A DNA stretch of 39,939 nt from UM-FILTER-49-7 sp964599895 (GCA_964599895.1 CAZRHT010000024.1:1-39939); one strand, 5' to 3'. Positions 26,515 to 36,310 are shown, counted from the stretch's first letter. Numbers and translations are program-made. Notes: generated by a model from the letters alone, not told the origin.

Positions 26515-27680
26515 CTTGATCCCTCCCTATTTTTGGCCAACACATCCTTGATGGCTTTAACCACGTCTTGAATGTCTGTTTCGGTCATGTCCGGGAACAA
26601 TGGCAGCGAGAGAATTCGATCCGAATTCCATTCGGTGTTTGGCAGCGTGCCACGTTCAAACCCCATTATTTCCCGGTAGTATTTATGCAAATGAACGGCG
26701 CGAAAATGAATACCGGTACCTATGTTGCGATTTTTCAGTTCTTCCATAAACATTTCCCGATCCATTCCGGCCTTGTCAATGTCCAGACGTACTACAAACA
26801 GATGCCATGCATGGGTGTGAGGATAGTCAGGTATCTTGAGAGGGATGATCTCTTCAATATCAGCCAGCTGATCCTGGTAGTATGCAGCAAGTTCTGTACG
26901 TTTCCGGTTAAGTGCGTCGAGACGGGCCAATTGGGAAAGACCCAGGACAGCATTCATGTCCGGCAGATTATATTTGTATCCCGGCTCTAAAACTTCGGCC
27001 TGAGGAGAACGACCCTGGGTAGCGCGATCAAAGGCATCCATACCCAAGCCGTGAAATTTGAGACGCCGGACACGTTCCAGAATAGCATCATCATCCGATA
27101 TGATCATGCCTCCCTCACCCGTAGTCATGTTCTTGATGGGGTGAAACGAGAAAACGGCTGTTCCCCGGTTGCCGATCGGGACGTCTCGATAGCGGGTTCC
27201 AGCGGCATGCGCGGCATCCTCTATAAGAGGAATGTCCCATATCGCCGCGAGTTCTCGAATCGGGTCCAGGTCCAATGATGCGCCGGTGTAATGCACCGGA
27301 ATGATGGCCTTCGTCTTCGGTGTGATTTTTTCCGCAATCTGTTCTGCTGATACCATAAGCGTGTCAGAGTTTACGTCCGTAAATACCGGCAATGCACCCG
27401 CCAGCGCAATCAGGTTGGCAGTAGACACCCAGGTCATGGAGGGCGTGATCACTTCATCACCGGGCCCAATGTTCAGTGCTTTCAGCAATACGTGCATGCC
27501 ACCCGTTGCTGAAGAAATTGCGACGGCACCCAGGCCCCCTGTGTACTCACAGAACGCTTCTTCCAATTCCCGGGCCTTTGGACCCGTCGTTAGCCAACCC
27601 GATTTCAGAACCGACCTCACTGCCTCAAGATCATCCGCTGTAATTGACGGCCTGGCAAATGGCAAAAAGTCCTTTCTCAT
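26511..27680 (-). CDS. arnB: UDP-4-amino-4-deoxy-L-arabinose aminotransferase
   Basis: ArnB aminates the UDP-4-keto-arabinose made by ArnA, using PLP and glutamate. The 389-residue DegT-family enzyme has the substrate loop SGWLTTGPKARELE, PSMTWVSTAN, the PLP-ring Asp region IEDAAHA, and the Schiff-base Lys in FSFHPIKNMTTGEGG (K183). The length is close to Salmonella ArnB (about 380). The ATG overlaps the upstream arnT stop (ATGA). Confidence 0.94.
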   Translation of the reverse strand: MRKDFLPFARPSITADDLEAVRSVLKSGWLTTGPKARELEEAFCEYTGGLGAVAISSATGGMHVLLKALNIGPGDEVITPSMTWVSTANLIALAGALPVFTDVNSDTLMVSAEQIAEKITPKTKAIIPVHYTGASLDLDPIRELAAIWDIPLIEDAAHAAGTRYRDVPIGNRGTAVFSFHPIKNMTTGEGGMIISDDDAILERVRRLKFHGLGMDAFDRATQGRSPQAEVLEPGYKYNLPDMNAVLGLSQLARLDALNRKRTELAAYYQDQLADIEEIIPLKIPDYPHTHAWHLFVVRLDIDKAGMDREMFMEELKNRNIGTGIHFRAVHLHKYYREIMGFERGTLPNTEWNSDRILSLPLFPDMTETDIQDVVKAIKDVLAKNREGSR

Positions 27681-29374
27681 TGTTTTTCCTTTTTTTGTAA
27701 ATATGAAGCCGCTCCAGTGGTCCCCTGGATCCAGAAGAGCTGCCGTTCACCGTTTGGTCCCTTCAAAACGGTTTCAAAGGGAACGTTCGGGAGCATTTTG
27801 ACGTCTGAACGGGAACTGTAGACGAGTCCGTTGTACTCAAAGTCACATCCCTCCAGAATTTTCCCCAACCGGGACTCCGTGGTAATAGAGGGCAGTTTCC
27901 AGTCGGCATAAACAACCAGAGCCCCCCGCATGGTTTCACTGAGATCCATTCCAGCCAGGTGGGCGCGCCGGGTTTGCGGCACCGACCGGGCAAATGCCTG
28001 AACATGCGTACGAAGTTCCTTGGCTCTATCAATGACATGGAAAGGATACAACATTGCGGTCGTGTATACCATAATCGTAGCAGCTGCCACGCGAAAGGGC
28101 TTCGGGGCTGTTCGAAGCAGTCCGTATAGAATCACCAATCCTGCCAGCACGACCGCTGCGGAACACCAATACCAGCCTCCCGGATGAAGGAGAACGTTGA
28201 CGGCTTCCGGTGGAAGGTGGATACGTCCGGAAAACACCGGTAAAACCAGCATTCCCAGAGACAGGAAGGTGCATACAACAATCCATATTCTGGACCACCA
28301 GGCGCTGTGCTCCCGCGATAGAAACGCAGGGCCCGCCACTGCGAGAATTGCGAACGCCGGCAGCGCCGGCAGCATATAAATTTCCCGTTTGGTGGCTGGA
28401 ATTGATAGCAGAATCAGAGTGCCCAGTCCCCAGATCGTTCCGACGCTCAGCAGCGGGTCCGGCATTTTCCGTTTCCACATGGTTTGAAGAGAGTTCTTCA
28501 GTGAATGGAGTACCAGTCCCAGAAACGGAAGCGTATACATGGCCAGAACGATAACGTAGTAGAAAGGGCTTCCGGAGTGGATATGCCCCAGTCTGGATGA
28601 GGATCCGGTCAGCCGACCGACCTGATTTTTGAAAAACCAGGTATTGAAGAGTTCGGATCCACCAATGTGATACAGGAGATAAACCCAGATCCCCCCCAGG
28701 AAAAAAGCCAGACCGCCGGTCGCAAGCAATTGCGGGATCTGCAATGAAACAGCTTCACCCCCCCGACGGGGAATCCAACGGAATACCAGGAAAAGTGGCA
28801 GCCATCCGATACCTGTCAGCACCGGTCCGATCGGGCCTTTGGTCAGGAAGCCCCCCGCGAGACAAATACCCGCCACTGGAAACCAGTACCATTGGTCCCG
28901 CAGGTAGGCCCGGGCAAATGCCACCAGGGCAGCCACCACGAAGAACACCAGGGCCGAATCAACCCGTGACCAGATGGAATTGGTCAGGAATCCGGGGGAG
29001 ATGGCCAGCATGAGCGTGACCCACCATGCCTTGGATGGATCGGACAACTCCTTAACCAGGAGAAAAACCATCCAGAGGACGCCCATCATCCACAGCCAGG
29101 ACGTCAGTCGAACGGCTAGAACCGGGTCCACCCATTGCGACAACAGGCGGACGGCGCCGGCGGCTACCGCATAGTACAAAGGCGGTTTTTCCAGAAATGG
29201 TTGCCCGGCCAGTGTGGGAATGACCAGATTCCCGGATTGGGCCATTTCCATTGAAATAGCGGTCACCCGGGGTTCATCCGGCACCCACATATCATGTCCG
29301 AAGACACCGATCAACATGGCGGCACACAGAAAAATAACTGGAATCCGCGGTGCAATTATTGATGCCTTATTCAT
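27677..29374 (-). CDS. arnT: ArnT-like lipid A aminoarabinose transferase (full length)
   Basis: A 565-residue GT-C protein with about a dozen membrane helices. The first periplasmic loop carries MWVPDEPRVTAI (D33, E34), and PFLEKPPLYYAV follows (E62, K63), as in ArnT. The C-terminal soluble domain ends with MRGALVVYADWKLPSI and LVYSSRSDVKML. It would move aminoarabinose from undecaprenyl phosphate to lipid A on the periplasmic face. ATG at 29374 overlaps the upstream gene by four bases. Being first after the flippase-like gene, it is the better candidate for the operon's own ArnT. Confidence 0.88.
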   Translation of the reverse strand: MNKASIIAPRIPVIFLCAAMLIGVFGHDMWVPDEPRVTAISMEMAQSGNLVIPTLAGQPFLEKPPLYYAVAAGAVRLLSQWVDPVLAVRLTSWLWMMGVLWMVFLLVKELSDPSKAWWVTLMLAISPGFLTNSIWSRVDSALVFFVVAALVAFARAYLRDQWYWFPVAGICLAGGFLTKGPIGPVLTGIGWLPLFLVFRWIPRRGGEAVSLQIPQLLATGGLAFFLGGIWVYLLYHIGGSELFNTWFFKNQVGRLTGSSSRLGHIHSGSPFYYVIVLAMYTLPFLGLVLHSLKNSLQTMWKRKMPDPLLSVGTIWGLGTLILLSIPATKREIYMLPALPAFAILAVAGPAFLSREHSAWWSRIWIVVCTFLSLGMLVLPVFSGRIHLPPEAVNVLLHPGGWYWCSAAVVLAGLVILYGLLRTAPKPFRVAAATIMVYTTAMLYPFHVIDRAKELRTHVQAFARSVPQTRRAHLAGMDLSETMRGALVVYADWKLPSITTESRLGKILEGCDFEYNGLVYSSRSDVKMLPNVPFETVLKGPNGERQLFWIQGTTGAASYLQKKEKQ

Positions 29375-30342
29375 GTGGTCCCCTTTTTGAAGGAGGAGCT
29401 TGTGCCCACCCACGCCACCACGCCAAACAGGGAAATCAGGATAATCTGGGTAGTGTGAATCAGTAATGAAAAAGTAAGTGCCGGATACTTGCCGATAGCA
29501 TACAGTGCCATGGCACGAACCGTAAAAAACTCAAATGTACCGACGTAAGCCGGGGATGACGGGATCAGAATCCCGAAATTGACGACGGCGAGTATCAGTA
29601 ATGCCTCAACTGGCGTAAGTGGAATAGAAAGACTCCATGCCAGCGTCAGGTACATCACTGCTTCACAGATCCATACGATGATCGACATCGTCGCTAACAG
29701 TATAAGATTCAAAGGATTCTTGACAATTCGAAGTGCTTCGACGACGGAATGGAACATATGGAAGACGGGGGATATGTGCAGACGATGACTGAGCACCTCT
29801 GCGCGTTCATACAGGTGGCTCCCGTGGGCCAATAAAAAAAATAGGGCAAATCCTCCAAGGAATATAATGGTCACAATCTGGAGCATCTGAGATACCCAGT
29901 CGGGGGAACCGGTTGACGGCGCAGCAAATGCAAGACATCCCACCAGGGCCAGACCGTCGAATATTCGATCCAGCATAAGGGTGCTGAGTGAACTGGTTTT
30001 TGAAATGCCGGTGTTTCGGCTGACCGACAAGACTCGGTATCCCTCCCCCGCACGAAGAGGCAGAAAGTTGTTCAGGGCAAATCCTCCAAAAAATGGGGTC
30101 AATGTCTGTTTTGGGACAATGTCGGGGGCAAGCCCCTTGAGTATCAGGTGCCAGCGCCACCACTTAATTGCATAGGAAAGGGTGAAGGCTGCCGATCCGA
30201 CAAGGACCCATCCGATCTTCGTGCCTGACAGGATTTCCAGTAAACGGGCCCAGTTGATGCCATGAACGGTGACCCAGAGAAACCATCCACTGATGACGAT
30301 CGCACCAATAACGGAAACCCATTTCTTCCAGCCCGTGTTCAT
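29371..30342 (-). CDS. UPF0104/AglD-type membrane protein, possible lipid-sugar flippase
   Basis: A 323-residue protein with about eight membrane helices of the lysylphosphatidylglycerol-synthetase membrane-domain superfamily (UPF0104). Features are FFGGFALNNFLPLRAGEGYRV, the family-typical MLDRIFDGLAL and IPSSPAYVGTFEFF. The family includes proteins linked to flipping or transfer of lipid-linked sugars. It heads an operon that lacks recognisable arnE and arnF, so it could supply the step that flips undecaprenyl-P-Ara4N; this is inference. ATG at 30342 is used, with GAGGG ten bases upstream; a TTG eight codons earlier is possible. Confidence 0.8.
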   Translation of the reverse strand: MNTGWKKWVSVIGAIVISGWFLWVTVHGINWARLLEILSGTKIGWVLVGSAAFTLSYAIKWWRWHLILKGLAPDIVPKQTLTPFFGGFALNNFLPLRAGEGYRVLSVSRNTGISKTSSLSTLMLDRIFDGLALVGCLAFAAPSTGSPDWVSQMLQIVTIIFLGGFALFFLLAHGSHLYERAEVLSHRLHISPVFHMFHSVVEALRIVKNPLNLILLATMSIIVWICEAVMYLTLAWSLSIPLTPVEALLILAVVNFGILIPSSPAYVGTFEFFTVRAMALYAIGKYPALTFSLLIHTTQIILISLFGVVAWVGTSSSFKKGTT

Positions 30343-30365
30343 TCGAATATAGCCCTCGTGTAACA

Positions 30366-30395
30366 ATTTTGAGGAAATGGCTCATATTGTGTCAA
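30366..30395 (-). promoter_or_regulatory. Candidate promoter of the arn operon
   Basis: On the minus strand a perfect TTGACA (30395-30390), an 18-base spacer and CAAAAT (30371-30366). It lies in the 88-base gap after the PepSY gene and would start transcription just upstream of the ATG at 30342. The -10 is only four of six. Confidence 0.55.
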
Positions 30396-30430
30396 ATCCG
30401 CCCCCCGTATCGTTTTGTCTCCTGGCAGGT

Positions 30431-31117
30431 TCAATCATCCAGATCCACTGTCAGTACCAGTCCGTTGCCGGCATCAACGAGGACTTCCCATTCCTGCCTG
30501 TTGAACAGAATGGACACATTGTACACCAAAAACCCGTTTTCGTTCTCCAGTTCTATCTCTTTTACCTTGCCTTCCACCATTTTCAAAGCGGATTGACGTG
30601 CGTCATCTGCACCGATTTTTGCCAGCTTTTTCAAATGGAAGTGCTTTTTAACCTGAATTGTTCCGACGATCGGTTCTTCCGCATCCTTTCCCCTTTGCAT
30701 CACACGTGTCGCTCCATGCTCACTCCCTTTTGTCAGTCCCTCATCCGCTTCTTCGCTCCCGGAAGCTTCTATTTTTTTGAGGTCCTCAGCAGCCTCTGCG
30801 GCCTCGTCTTGCATCGATTCTTTTTTGACCAGTGCGACACTGCCATCTTTTGCGTTGATCTGGACTTCCGTAATTTCCTCTCTGTCGGCACGAATGTCAA
30901 ACGAATAGACCAGCAATCCGTTTTCGACTTCCAGGCCTGCTTCTACAATCTTTCCAGGAGCCTTGGCCAGGGCAGTAGCCTTTGCCTGGGCAAAGGTTAC
31001 TTTTGCCAATTGCTGAAGGACATTTTCCTGCTTTCTTTCGTTTTCGCCACTCATTACAAATGCTGACACGGAAAATAGCACCATCACCAGAACCGCGTTT
31101 TTCAAGACTGCTTTCAT
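30431..31117 (-). CDS. Secreted protein with two PepSY-like domains
   Basis: A 228-residue protein with a signal peptide (about 1-23) and two similar modules. The first covers about 40-100 (FAQAKATALAKAPGKIVEAGLEVENG, then LVYSFDIR). The second covers about 165-226 (ADDARQSALKMVEGKVKEIELENENG, then LVYNVSILF). They are joined by an acidic linker rich in Glu and Ala (about 100-150). PepSY domains occur in periplasmic and membrane proteins near two-component systems and proteases; some are thought to be inhibitors or sensors. AAGGAGATG precedes the ATG. A palindromic element shared with the efflux operon lies upstream (31181-31218). Confidence 0.85.
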   Translation of the reverse strand: MKAVLKNAVLVMVLFSVSAFVMSGENERKQENVLQQLAKVTFAQAKATALAKAPGKIVEAGLEVENGLLVYSFDIRADREEITEVQINAKDGSVALVKKESMQDEAAEAAEDLKKIEASGSEEADEGLTKGSEHGATRVMQRGKDAEEPIVGTIQVKKHFHLKKLAKIGADDARQSALKMVEGKVKEIELENENGFLVYNVSILFNRQEWEVLVDAGNGLVLTVDLDD

Positions 31118-31180
31118 AACCCATCTCCTTTTTTAACATTTTAGCCCATTCAGGCTCATCTTCAACAATACAGAGTATTT

Positions 31181-31218
31181 CTTGCCTAAATGTGACCGAT
31201 AGATGACCATTCAGTAAT
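31181..31218 (-). promoter_or_regulatory. Shared regulatory box, copy C (PepSY gene)
   Basis: The plus strand reads ATGACCATTCAGTAAT at 31203-31218, with a GTGACC half-site 11 bases earlier (31192-31197). In the same 39-base register it matches copy B at 25 positions. It begins one base outside the stop codon of the RND gene and lies 64-86 bases upstream of the PepSY ATG, where a response-regulator site would be expected. Confidence 0.6.
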
Positions 31219-31219
31219 T

Positions 31220-34200
31220 TTATTGAACATGCTCTTTATCTTTACCTGACAGGAGGGACAGGAAAGTCGGAAGGCCCACCAGAACCAGGGGGAATTGAAC
31301 GACCAGCCCGGAGACAATGGCAATAGCAAGCGGTTGAAGCATGGCAGCACCTTCACCCAGTCCGAGCGCAAGTGGGGATAGTGCAAGAATAGCGGCCAGT
31401 GTCGTCATGGCGATCGGCCTGGACCGGTTTTTTCCCGCCAGGATCATCCGTTCCGTGAGCGGCAGTTTCGGATCAAGATCATGAAACTCTGAGTAGTAGA
31501 AAATGGAGACTTCGGTTACGATCCCGATAATCATGGTCATGCCCATCATGGCGGTAATGTTCAGGTCCGTACCGGTCAGCCAGAGGCCCATGAAAACGGC
31601 TGAAATTGCAATCAGTGCGGTGACCATCATGGAAACGGCAACACGAAAACTCTCATACAGGTACAGAAGCAATGCAAATACCAGGGAAACAGCCGCCAGG
31701 AATACCGCGATTAACCCCTTGAACGCAATTTGTTGCTGTTCATACATGCCACCGAGCTGTACATAAACCGATGAAGGGATCAGTCCGGGGTCGTGGAGTG
31801 TCCGGATCACATCCTTTATTGTCGATCCCATGTCACGGCCACTGATGCGTCCGGTTACAGCGACCATCTGTTTCAAATCATCACGGGTAATCTGGGGTTG
31901 CCCGATTTCCGGAAATGACGTCATGATCCTTTTCAATGTGACCAGTTGGCCTCTGGCGCCGCGGATTCTTATGTTATTGATGGCACTAACCCGGCTTCTG
32001 TCCGTTTCCGGCACCCATACCCGGATGCCCACCATTTTGGGACCCTCCTGAAACGAAGTTGCCACAATTCCTGTTTCATAGGCTTCGAGAGCTGCAGTGA
32101 CATCTGCCGGTGTGATGCCTTCCAGCGAGGCTTTGACAAGGTCTACTTTGATGTTCAGGGCGTCTCCTGCCGGGACTATTCCGTCAAACACGTCTACCAC
32201 TCCGGGCACTTTCTTGATTCGTGCGGCAACTTTCGGGGCGAGTCTTCCCAGTAACTGGCTGTCATCTGAATACATCTTGATCTCAATCGGTTGCGGTACG
32301 GCCGTTAAATCGCCAATGAGATCTTCCATCAATTTTGCCATTTCGATGTCCAGTCCCGGGACCTCATGGGTTACGCGATTTCTAATGTCATCCATGACCA
32401 CATCCAGAGAGCGACGTGGAAATCTTTTCAGACGGACGAAAAAATCACCTTCATTGGCTTCGGTGATGAAGCCGCCAAGGCTCAGGCCTGTTCTTCTGGA
32501 ATAGGTGCTCACGTCCGGGGTTTGCCGGATAATATCCTCAACATGCCGCAACAGGCGATCGGTTTCAGTAAGAGAGGTTCCGGATGGCGCCCGATAGTCC
32601 AGAATAAATCCCCCTTCATCCATAGAAGGCATAAATCCTGAACCAATATGACGATAAGCCAGATAACCGGCAAAAAGAAAAGGTAGAAGTATCAATATGA
32701 TGGCCGATGGGCGGTCCAGCAGTCGGGACATCAGGCGGCCGTAGATATTATGAAATCCAAGGGTGACGCGCCCGGGCTCCGGTTCTACCGTGTCTTTCTG
32801 TCGCATTACATGAAGGGCAATTAGGGGAATGCCCAGCCAGGCGACGAGAAACGAGACCATGAGGGAAGCCGCCATGGTGAGAGAAAGCGCCTTGAAAAAT
32901 GCCCCGGTAACCCCCGAGAGAAAAGCCAGGGGTGCAAAAATGATAATCGTGGAGGCAGAAGACCCTGCGAGGGGCCGAGTAAATTCGATAACAGCCCGTT
33001 GAATCCGTTCTCGGTAGTGTCCGCTGCCGCCGTGGAGGGTTCGCATGACATGTTCTATCATGACAATGGAATCGTCAATGATCAAGGCCACGGCAGCCGA
33101 CATTCCGCCCAGAGTCATAATGTTGAAACTCATACCGAGAATTTTCAGCATGAGTATGGTGGTTGCCAGAACAATGGGGACCGTGACCGCAGCGATAACC
33201 GTAATGCGTACATTTCGAAGGAACAGCAACAGTACAACGATGGCAAGCAAAACGCCGATCAGCAGGGCATCCCGGACGCTACCGGCTGATGCCAAGATCA
33301 GTTCACTCTGGTCATACCAGTTATTGATTTCAACGTCCTGTGGCAGATGGTGCCGGAGTTCTTTCAGTTTGGCCTTTACGCTTTTTGCGATTTGAACCGT
33401 ATTGCCGTCCGGTTGCTGATAGACCTGGAATAATACAGAATCCTGTCCGTTTGCCGTCACACGGTTCCATCTGGGTACAATGCCCGTCGTGACATCCGCC
33501 ACATCCTCAAGTCGAACAATGCCCGATGAATTGCTGCGGACAACGAGAGACTTAATCTGATCCAGTTTGAGCAATTGCGTTTTCGACATTACAAGATAAA
33601 GCTTGTAGTTTTCTTCCAGCCTACCTACCGCCTGCAACGTATTGGAATCGGCCAGTTTCTTTGCCACTTCTTCCAGGGTCAGGTTGTACGCGGCCAGCTT
33701 TGCGGGACTTACCGTTACACGAAATTCCACCTCATCTCCACCAAGAATGCCCACATGGGCCACACCATTGACGGTGGATATGACTGGTCTGATTTCATAC
33801 AGGGCAATATCTTTCAACTGAACCTGCGACAGGGTTTGTGAATGCAGACTGAATCCCAGAACGGGGAATACGGTGGGATCCATTCTCCGGACGGTAAAGC
33901 GGGTACCGGCAGGCAGTTCTCCAAGTATCTGTGATGCGGCAGATTCCACCTGGAGCATGGCGGAAATCATGTCCGTTCCCCACTTGAAATTGACCGAGAT
34001 ATCAGCACTGCCCCGGGTCGTAGTGGAACGAATATTCGTTACCCCTGGGACGGAACGGACGGTTTCCTCTATCTTCCGCGTGACCTGTACTGCCATGAGT
34101 TCGGCCGGCTGGTCTCCTGCGTCCACACTCAAAACGACCCTGGGGAAAGTAACCTGAGGAAACAGGCTTACCGGCATAAATAAACTGGAAGCTGCTCCGG

Positions 34201-34270
34201 CAAGAGCGAGTACGGCCAGGACAAAGAGAATTGACCGGTGATGGTTCTGCATCCACTTTGCCATGCTCAC
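31220..34270 (-). CDS. RND efflux pump inner-membrane transporter
   Basis: A 1016-residue AcrB/MexB-superfamily proton antiporter with the usual twelve helices and two large periplasmic loops. The helix-4 motif ALIIDDSIVMIEH has the paired Asp residues (D399-D400) of drug/amphiphile pumps; heavy-metal pumps such as CusA usually have a single Asp (VDGAVVMVEN), so drugs, detergents or peptides are more likely substrates than metal ions. It starts with GTG at 34270, overlapping the adaptor stop (GTGA); an ATG two codons on is possible. It forms a tripartite pump with the two upstream genes. Confidence 0.94.
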   Translation of the reverse strand: MSMAKWMQNHHRSILFVLAVLALAGAASSLFMPVSLFPQVTFPRVVLSVDAGDQPAELMAVQVTRKIEETVRSVPGVTNIRSTTTRGSADISVNFKWGTDMISAMLQVESAASQILGELPAGTRFTVRRMDPTVFPVLGFSLHSQTLSQVQLKDIALYEIRPVISTVNGVAHVGILGGDEVEFRVTVSPAKLAAYNLTLEEVAKKLADSNTLQAVGRLEENYKLYLVMSKTQLLKLDQIKSLVVRSNSSGIVRLEDVADVTTGIVPRWNRVTANGQDSVLFQVYQQPDGNTVQIAKSVKAKLKELRHHLPQDVEINNWYDQSELILASAGSVRDALLIGVLLAIVVLLLFLRNVRITVIAAVTVPIVLATTILMLKILGMSFNIMTLGGMSAAVALIIDDSIVMIEHVMRTLHGGSGHYRERIQRAVIEFTRPLAGSSASTIIIFAPLAFLSGVTGAFFKALSLTMAASLMVSFLVAWLGIPLIALHVMRQKDTVEPEPGRVTLGFHNIYGRLMSRLLDRPSAIILILLPFLFAGYLAYRHIGSGFMPSMDEGGFILDYRAPSGTSLTETDRLLRHVEDIIRQTPDVSTYSRRTGLSLGGFITEANEGDFFVRLKRFPRRSLDVVMDDIRNRVTHEVPGLDIEMAKLMEDLIGDLTAVPQPIEIKMYSDDSQLLGRLAPKVAARIKKVPGVVDVFDGIVPAGDALNIKVDLVKASLEGITPADVTAALEAYETGIVATSFQEGPKMVGIRVWVPETDRSRVSAINNIRIRGARGQLVTLKRIMTSFPEIGQPQITRDDLKQMVAVTGRISGRDMGSTIKDVIRTLHDPGLIPSSVYVQLGGMYEQQQIAFKGLIAVFLAAVSLVFALLLYLYESFRVAVSMMVTALIAISAVFMGLWLTGTDLNITAMMGMTMIIGIVTEVSIFYYSEFHDLDPKLPLTERMILAGKNRSRPIAMTTLAAILALSPLALGLGEGAAMLQPLAIAIVSGLVVQFPLVLVGLPTFLSLLSGKDKEHVQ

Positions 34271-35370
34271 GGATTGGATCCCTCTTTTACAGTCATGCCA
34301 TCATGAAGCTCGTAATTGCCCAGGATCACCACTTTGTCGCCTTCCAGGAGACCGTCGCCCGTGATCTCTGCCGAGGCTGTGTTTTTCATGACAACTTGCA
34401 CGTTGTGACGAACCGCGTGATGGTTCACCAGGGTATACAGTTCATATCCGTTTCGAGTTGGCAGAACCGCACTGGCCGGGACCACAAAAACAGACGGGTG
34501 GTTAACACCGAAAGTAACTTCGACAAAGGCATTCAGGTAAAGCATGTCCGGATGATCCGGCACAGCTGTTATCATCACCAGGCGGGTGGTGGGGTCCACA
34601 GCATGGGAAATAGTCTTGATTTTCCCCGTTGTGCTCCGGGTTGGAGCGTTCTCTACCATGTGAATCTGAACGGTTTGTCCGACTTTCAACAATGCGCACT
34701 CATCAATTTCCACACCAAAGACAATCACCATCCTGTTCTGCCTGAGCACTTGCAACAGCACGCCCCCGCTGGGGACAAGGTCTCCCCGGGAAGAACCGAT
34801 GGATGCTACAATGCCATCTTCAGTCGCCCGGATGATAGAATCCGTAGCAATCCCCTGCTTTCTGAGGCTATCCAACTTCTGTTCGGCGCTGTGGACACTG
34901 GCTTCCATTGTGACAAGGTCCTGCTGTGTAGCCAGTTTCAGCTGAACCCGCTGTCTTACCATGGCAAGTTGTTTCCGAAGTGATGCAACTCCGGCGTCCG
35001 CCTGCTCCAATGTGAGGCGTGCGTCCGGCCCGGGTTCAATCTGAATTAGTGGATCGCCCTTTTGAACGGATTGTCCCGGCGTGACCATCACGTCCACAAC
35101 CCGGCATTGATATGTGCGGGTGAGGCCCCAGGTTGCTTCCGGGAAAGGAGAAACGGTTCCATATGTCTGCCATGTCCGGCGGAAATCCTGCCGGCGAAGC
35201 GTAGTGGTAACAACCGAATCAACCGTCACGCCATTCCGATTCTCAGCCAAGGCGCCTGCTGATGGCCGGGGGTTATGTGCACTGAAAAAGAGAGCCAGTA
35301 ACACAATGGTCAGAATTATGCCGCCAAGGGCCAGTGTTTTCTTGCGATCTGTGTGTGCTAAATTATTCAT
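34267..35370 (-). CDS. RND pump membrane-fusion (adaptor) protein
   Basis: A 367-residue HlyD/AcrA-type periplasmic adaptor. It has an N-terminal membrane anchor (about 12-30), a lipoyl half-motif VVDVMVTPGQSVQKGDPLIQI, a helical hairpin (about 100-165), the second lipoyl half IIRATEDGIVASIGSSRGDLV, and beta-barrel and proximal domains. It links the RND transporter to the TolC channel. ATG at 35370 overlaps the tolC stop (ATGA), ahead of which AAAGGCGG may serve as ribosome site. Order tolC-MFP-RND, all overlapping by four bases. Confidence 0.93.
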   Translation of the reverse strand: MNNLAHTDRKKTLALGGIILTIVLLALFFSAHNPRPSAGALAENRNGVTVDSVVTTTLRRQDFRRTWQTYGTVSPFPEATWGLTRTYQCRVVDVMVTPGQSVQKGDPLIQIEPGPDARLTLEQADAGVASLRKQLAMVRQRVQLKLATQQDLVTMEASVHSAEQKLDSLRKQGIATDSIIRATEDGIVASIGSSRGDLVPSGGVLLQVLRQNRMVIVFGVEIDECALLKVGQTVQIHMVENAPTRSTTGKIKTISHAVDPTTRLVMITAVPDHPDMLYLNAFVEVTFGVNHPSVFVVPASAVLPTRNGYELYTLVNHHAVRHNVQVVMKNTASAEITGDGLLEGDKVVILGNYELHDGMTVKEGSNP

Positions 35371-36231
35371 GGATTTTCCGCCTTTATTGATCTTTCTGGA
35401 TGGGAGTCGGAGGATTGTGAGGATGTTAGACAATCATCAAGATTGTAATAGCCACTTGCCAATGACAACGCCATACCAAGCTGTGCCAGGTCACTTTTTT
35501 CAGACACCAGTTCCATTTGTTTCCGGGTGGCCAAATCCCGCATGTCTGTGACTGTCGGCAGATCAATGATTCCTTGCTCGAGTCCCTTCTGATAATTGCT
35601 CAACGTGCCTTTAAGCGTGTTGAGGGCTTTTTCATTCAATGTAATGCGGCGGTTGAGGGAGTGCGCCCGGTTTATCAGGGCAGCCACATCGGCACGCGCC
35701 TGAAATATCCGGTTGGTAAAGGCATCATACAACTGCTGACGCGTCGCCCTTTCCTGTGCAATCCGGCCCTGGTTGCGGTCAAAAATCGGAAACTCTATCG
35801 AAACCCCTGCCCCAATGGTATACAGATTGCTGTTGTCTCTGGCATGGTTGATACCGAGGCTGATTCGCGGAAACTGGTCCAGTATTGCGGTCCTCAGGGC
35901 CTCTTCCTGACTGGTGTATCCGTGCCGGAGTGCCAGAATGTCCAACCGCCGTTGAGAAAGATCCGCGACCAATTTGTCCTCTGATGGAAATTTGAGCTGT
36001 GTGGGCAGCGAGGTGCCATTTTGAATTCGGATCGCATAGTCCGGTGAAACACCGAGGAGTCGTCTCAGGAACAGTTGTTCCTGTCTGAAAGCCTTTTCCA
36101 TTTTTTCCTGNNNNNNNNNNNNNNNNNNNNNNNNNNNNNNNNNNNNNNNNNNNNNNNNNNNNNNNNNNNNNNNNNNNNNNNNNNNNNNNNNNNNNNNNNN
36201 NNNNNNNNNNTCCCCCTGAGGGCTTTCTCAT
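35367..36231 (-). CDS. TolC-family outer-membrane efflux channel, interrupted by gap
   Basis: The visible 247 C-terminal residues are typical of the outer-membrane efflux family: LSQRRLDILALRHGYTSQEEALRTAILDQFPRISLGI, strands around GAGVSIEFPIFDRNQGRIAQ, and long coiled-coil helices. A 100-N gap (36111-36210) removes most of the N-terminal half. Beyond it, MRKPSGG at 36231, ten bases after AGGAG, is the probable start, but in a different frame from the C-terminal part. A normal channel of about 420 residues implies that roughly 500 bases are missing. It is the first gene of the tolC-MFP-RND operon. Confidence 0.85.
36111..36210. other. Assembly gap (100 N) inside tolC-like gene
   Basis: 100 N. 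The reading frames on either side do not match across 100 bases, and most of the N-terminal repeat of the channel is missing, so the placeholder is not the real length. Confidence 0.97.
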
Positions 36232-36310
36232 GTTGTCATGTCTCCTGACGTCCATTCACTATTCCTCCCGATTGATATGGGTCCGACCACTGTCATGTTT
36301 ACGATAGGAA

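Noticed and set aside
31220..34270. RND pump as a heavy-metal (CusA/CzcA) exporter
   Set aside because: Helix 4 has the paired Asp motif of drug/amphiphile pumps, not the single-Asp heavy-metal signature, despite the CusR-like regulator.
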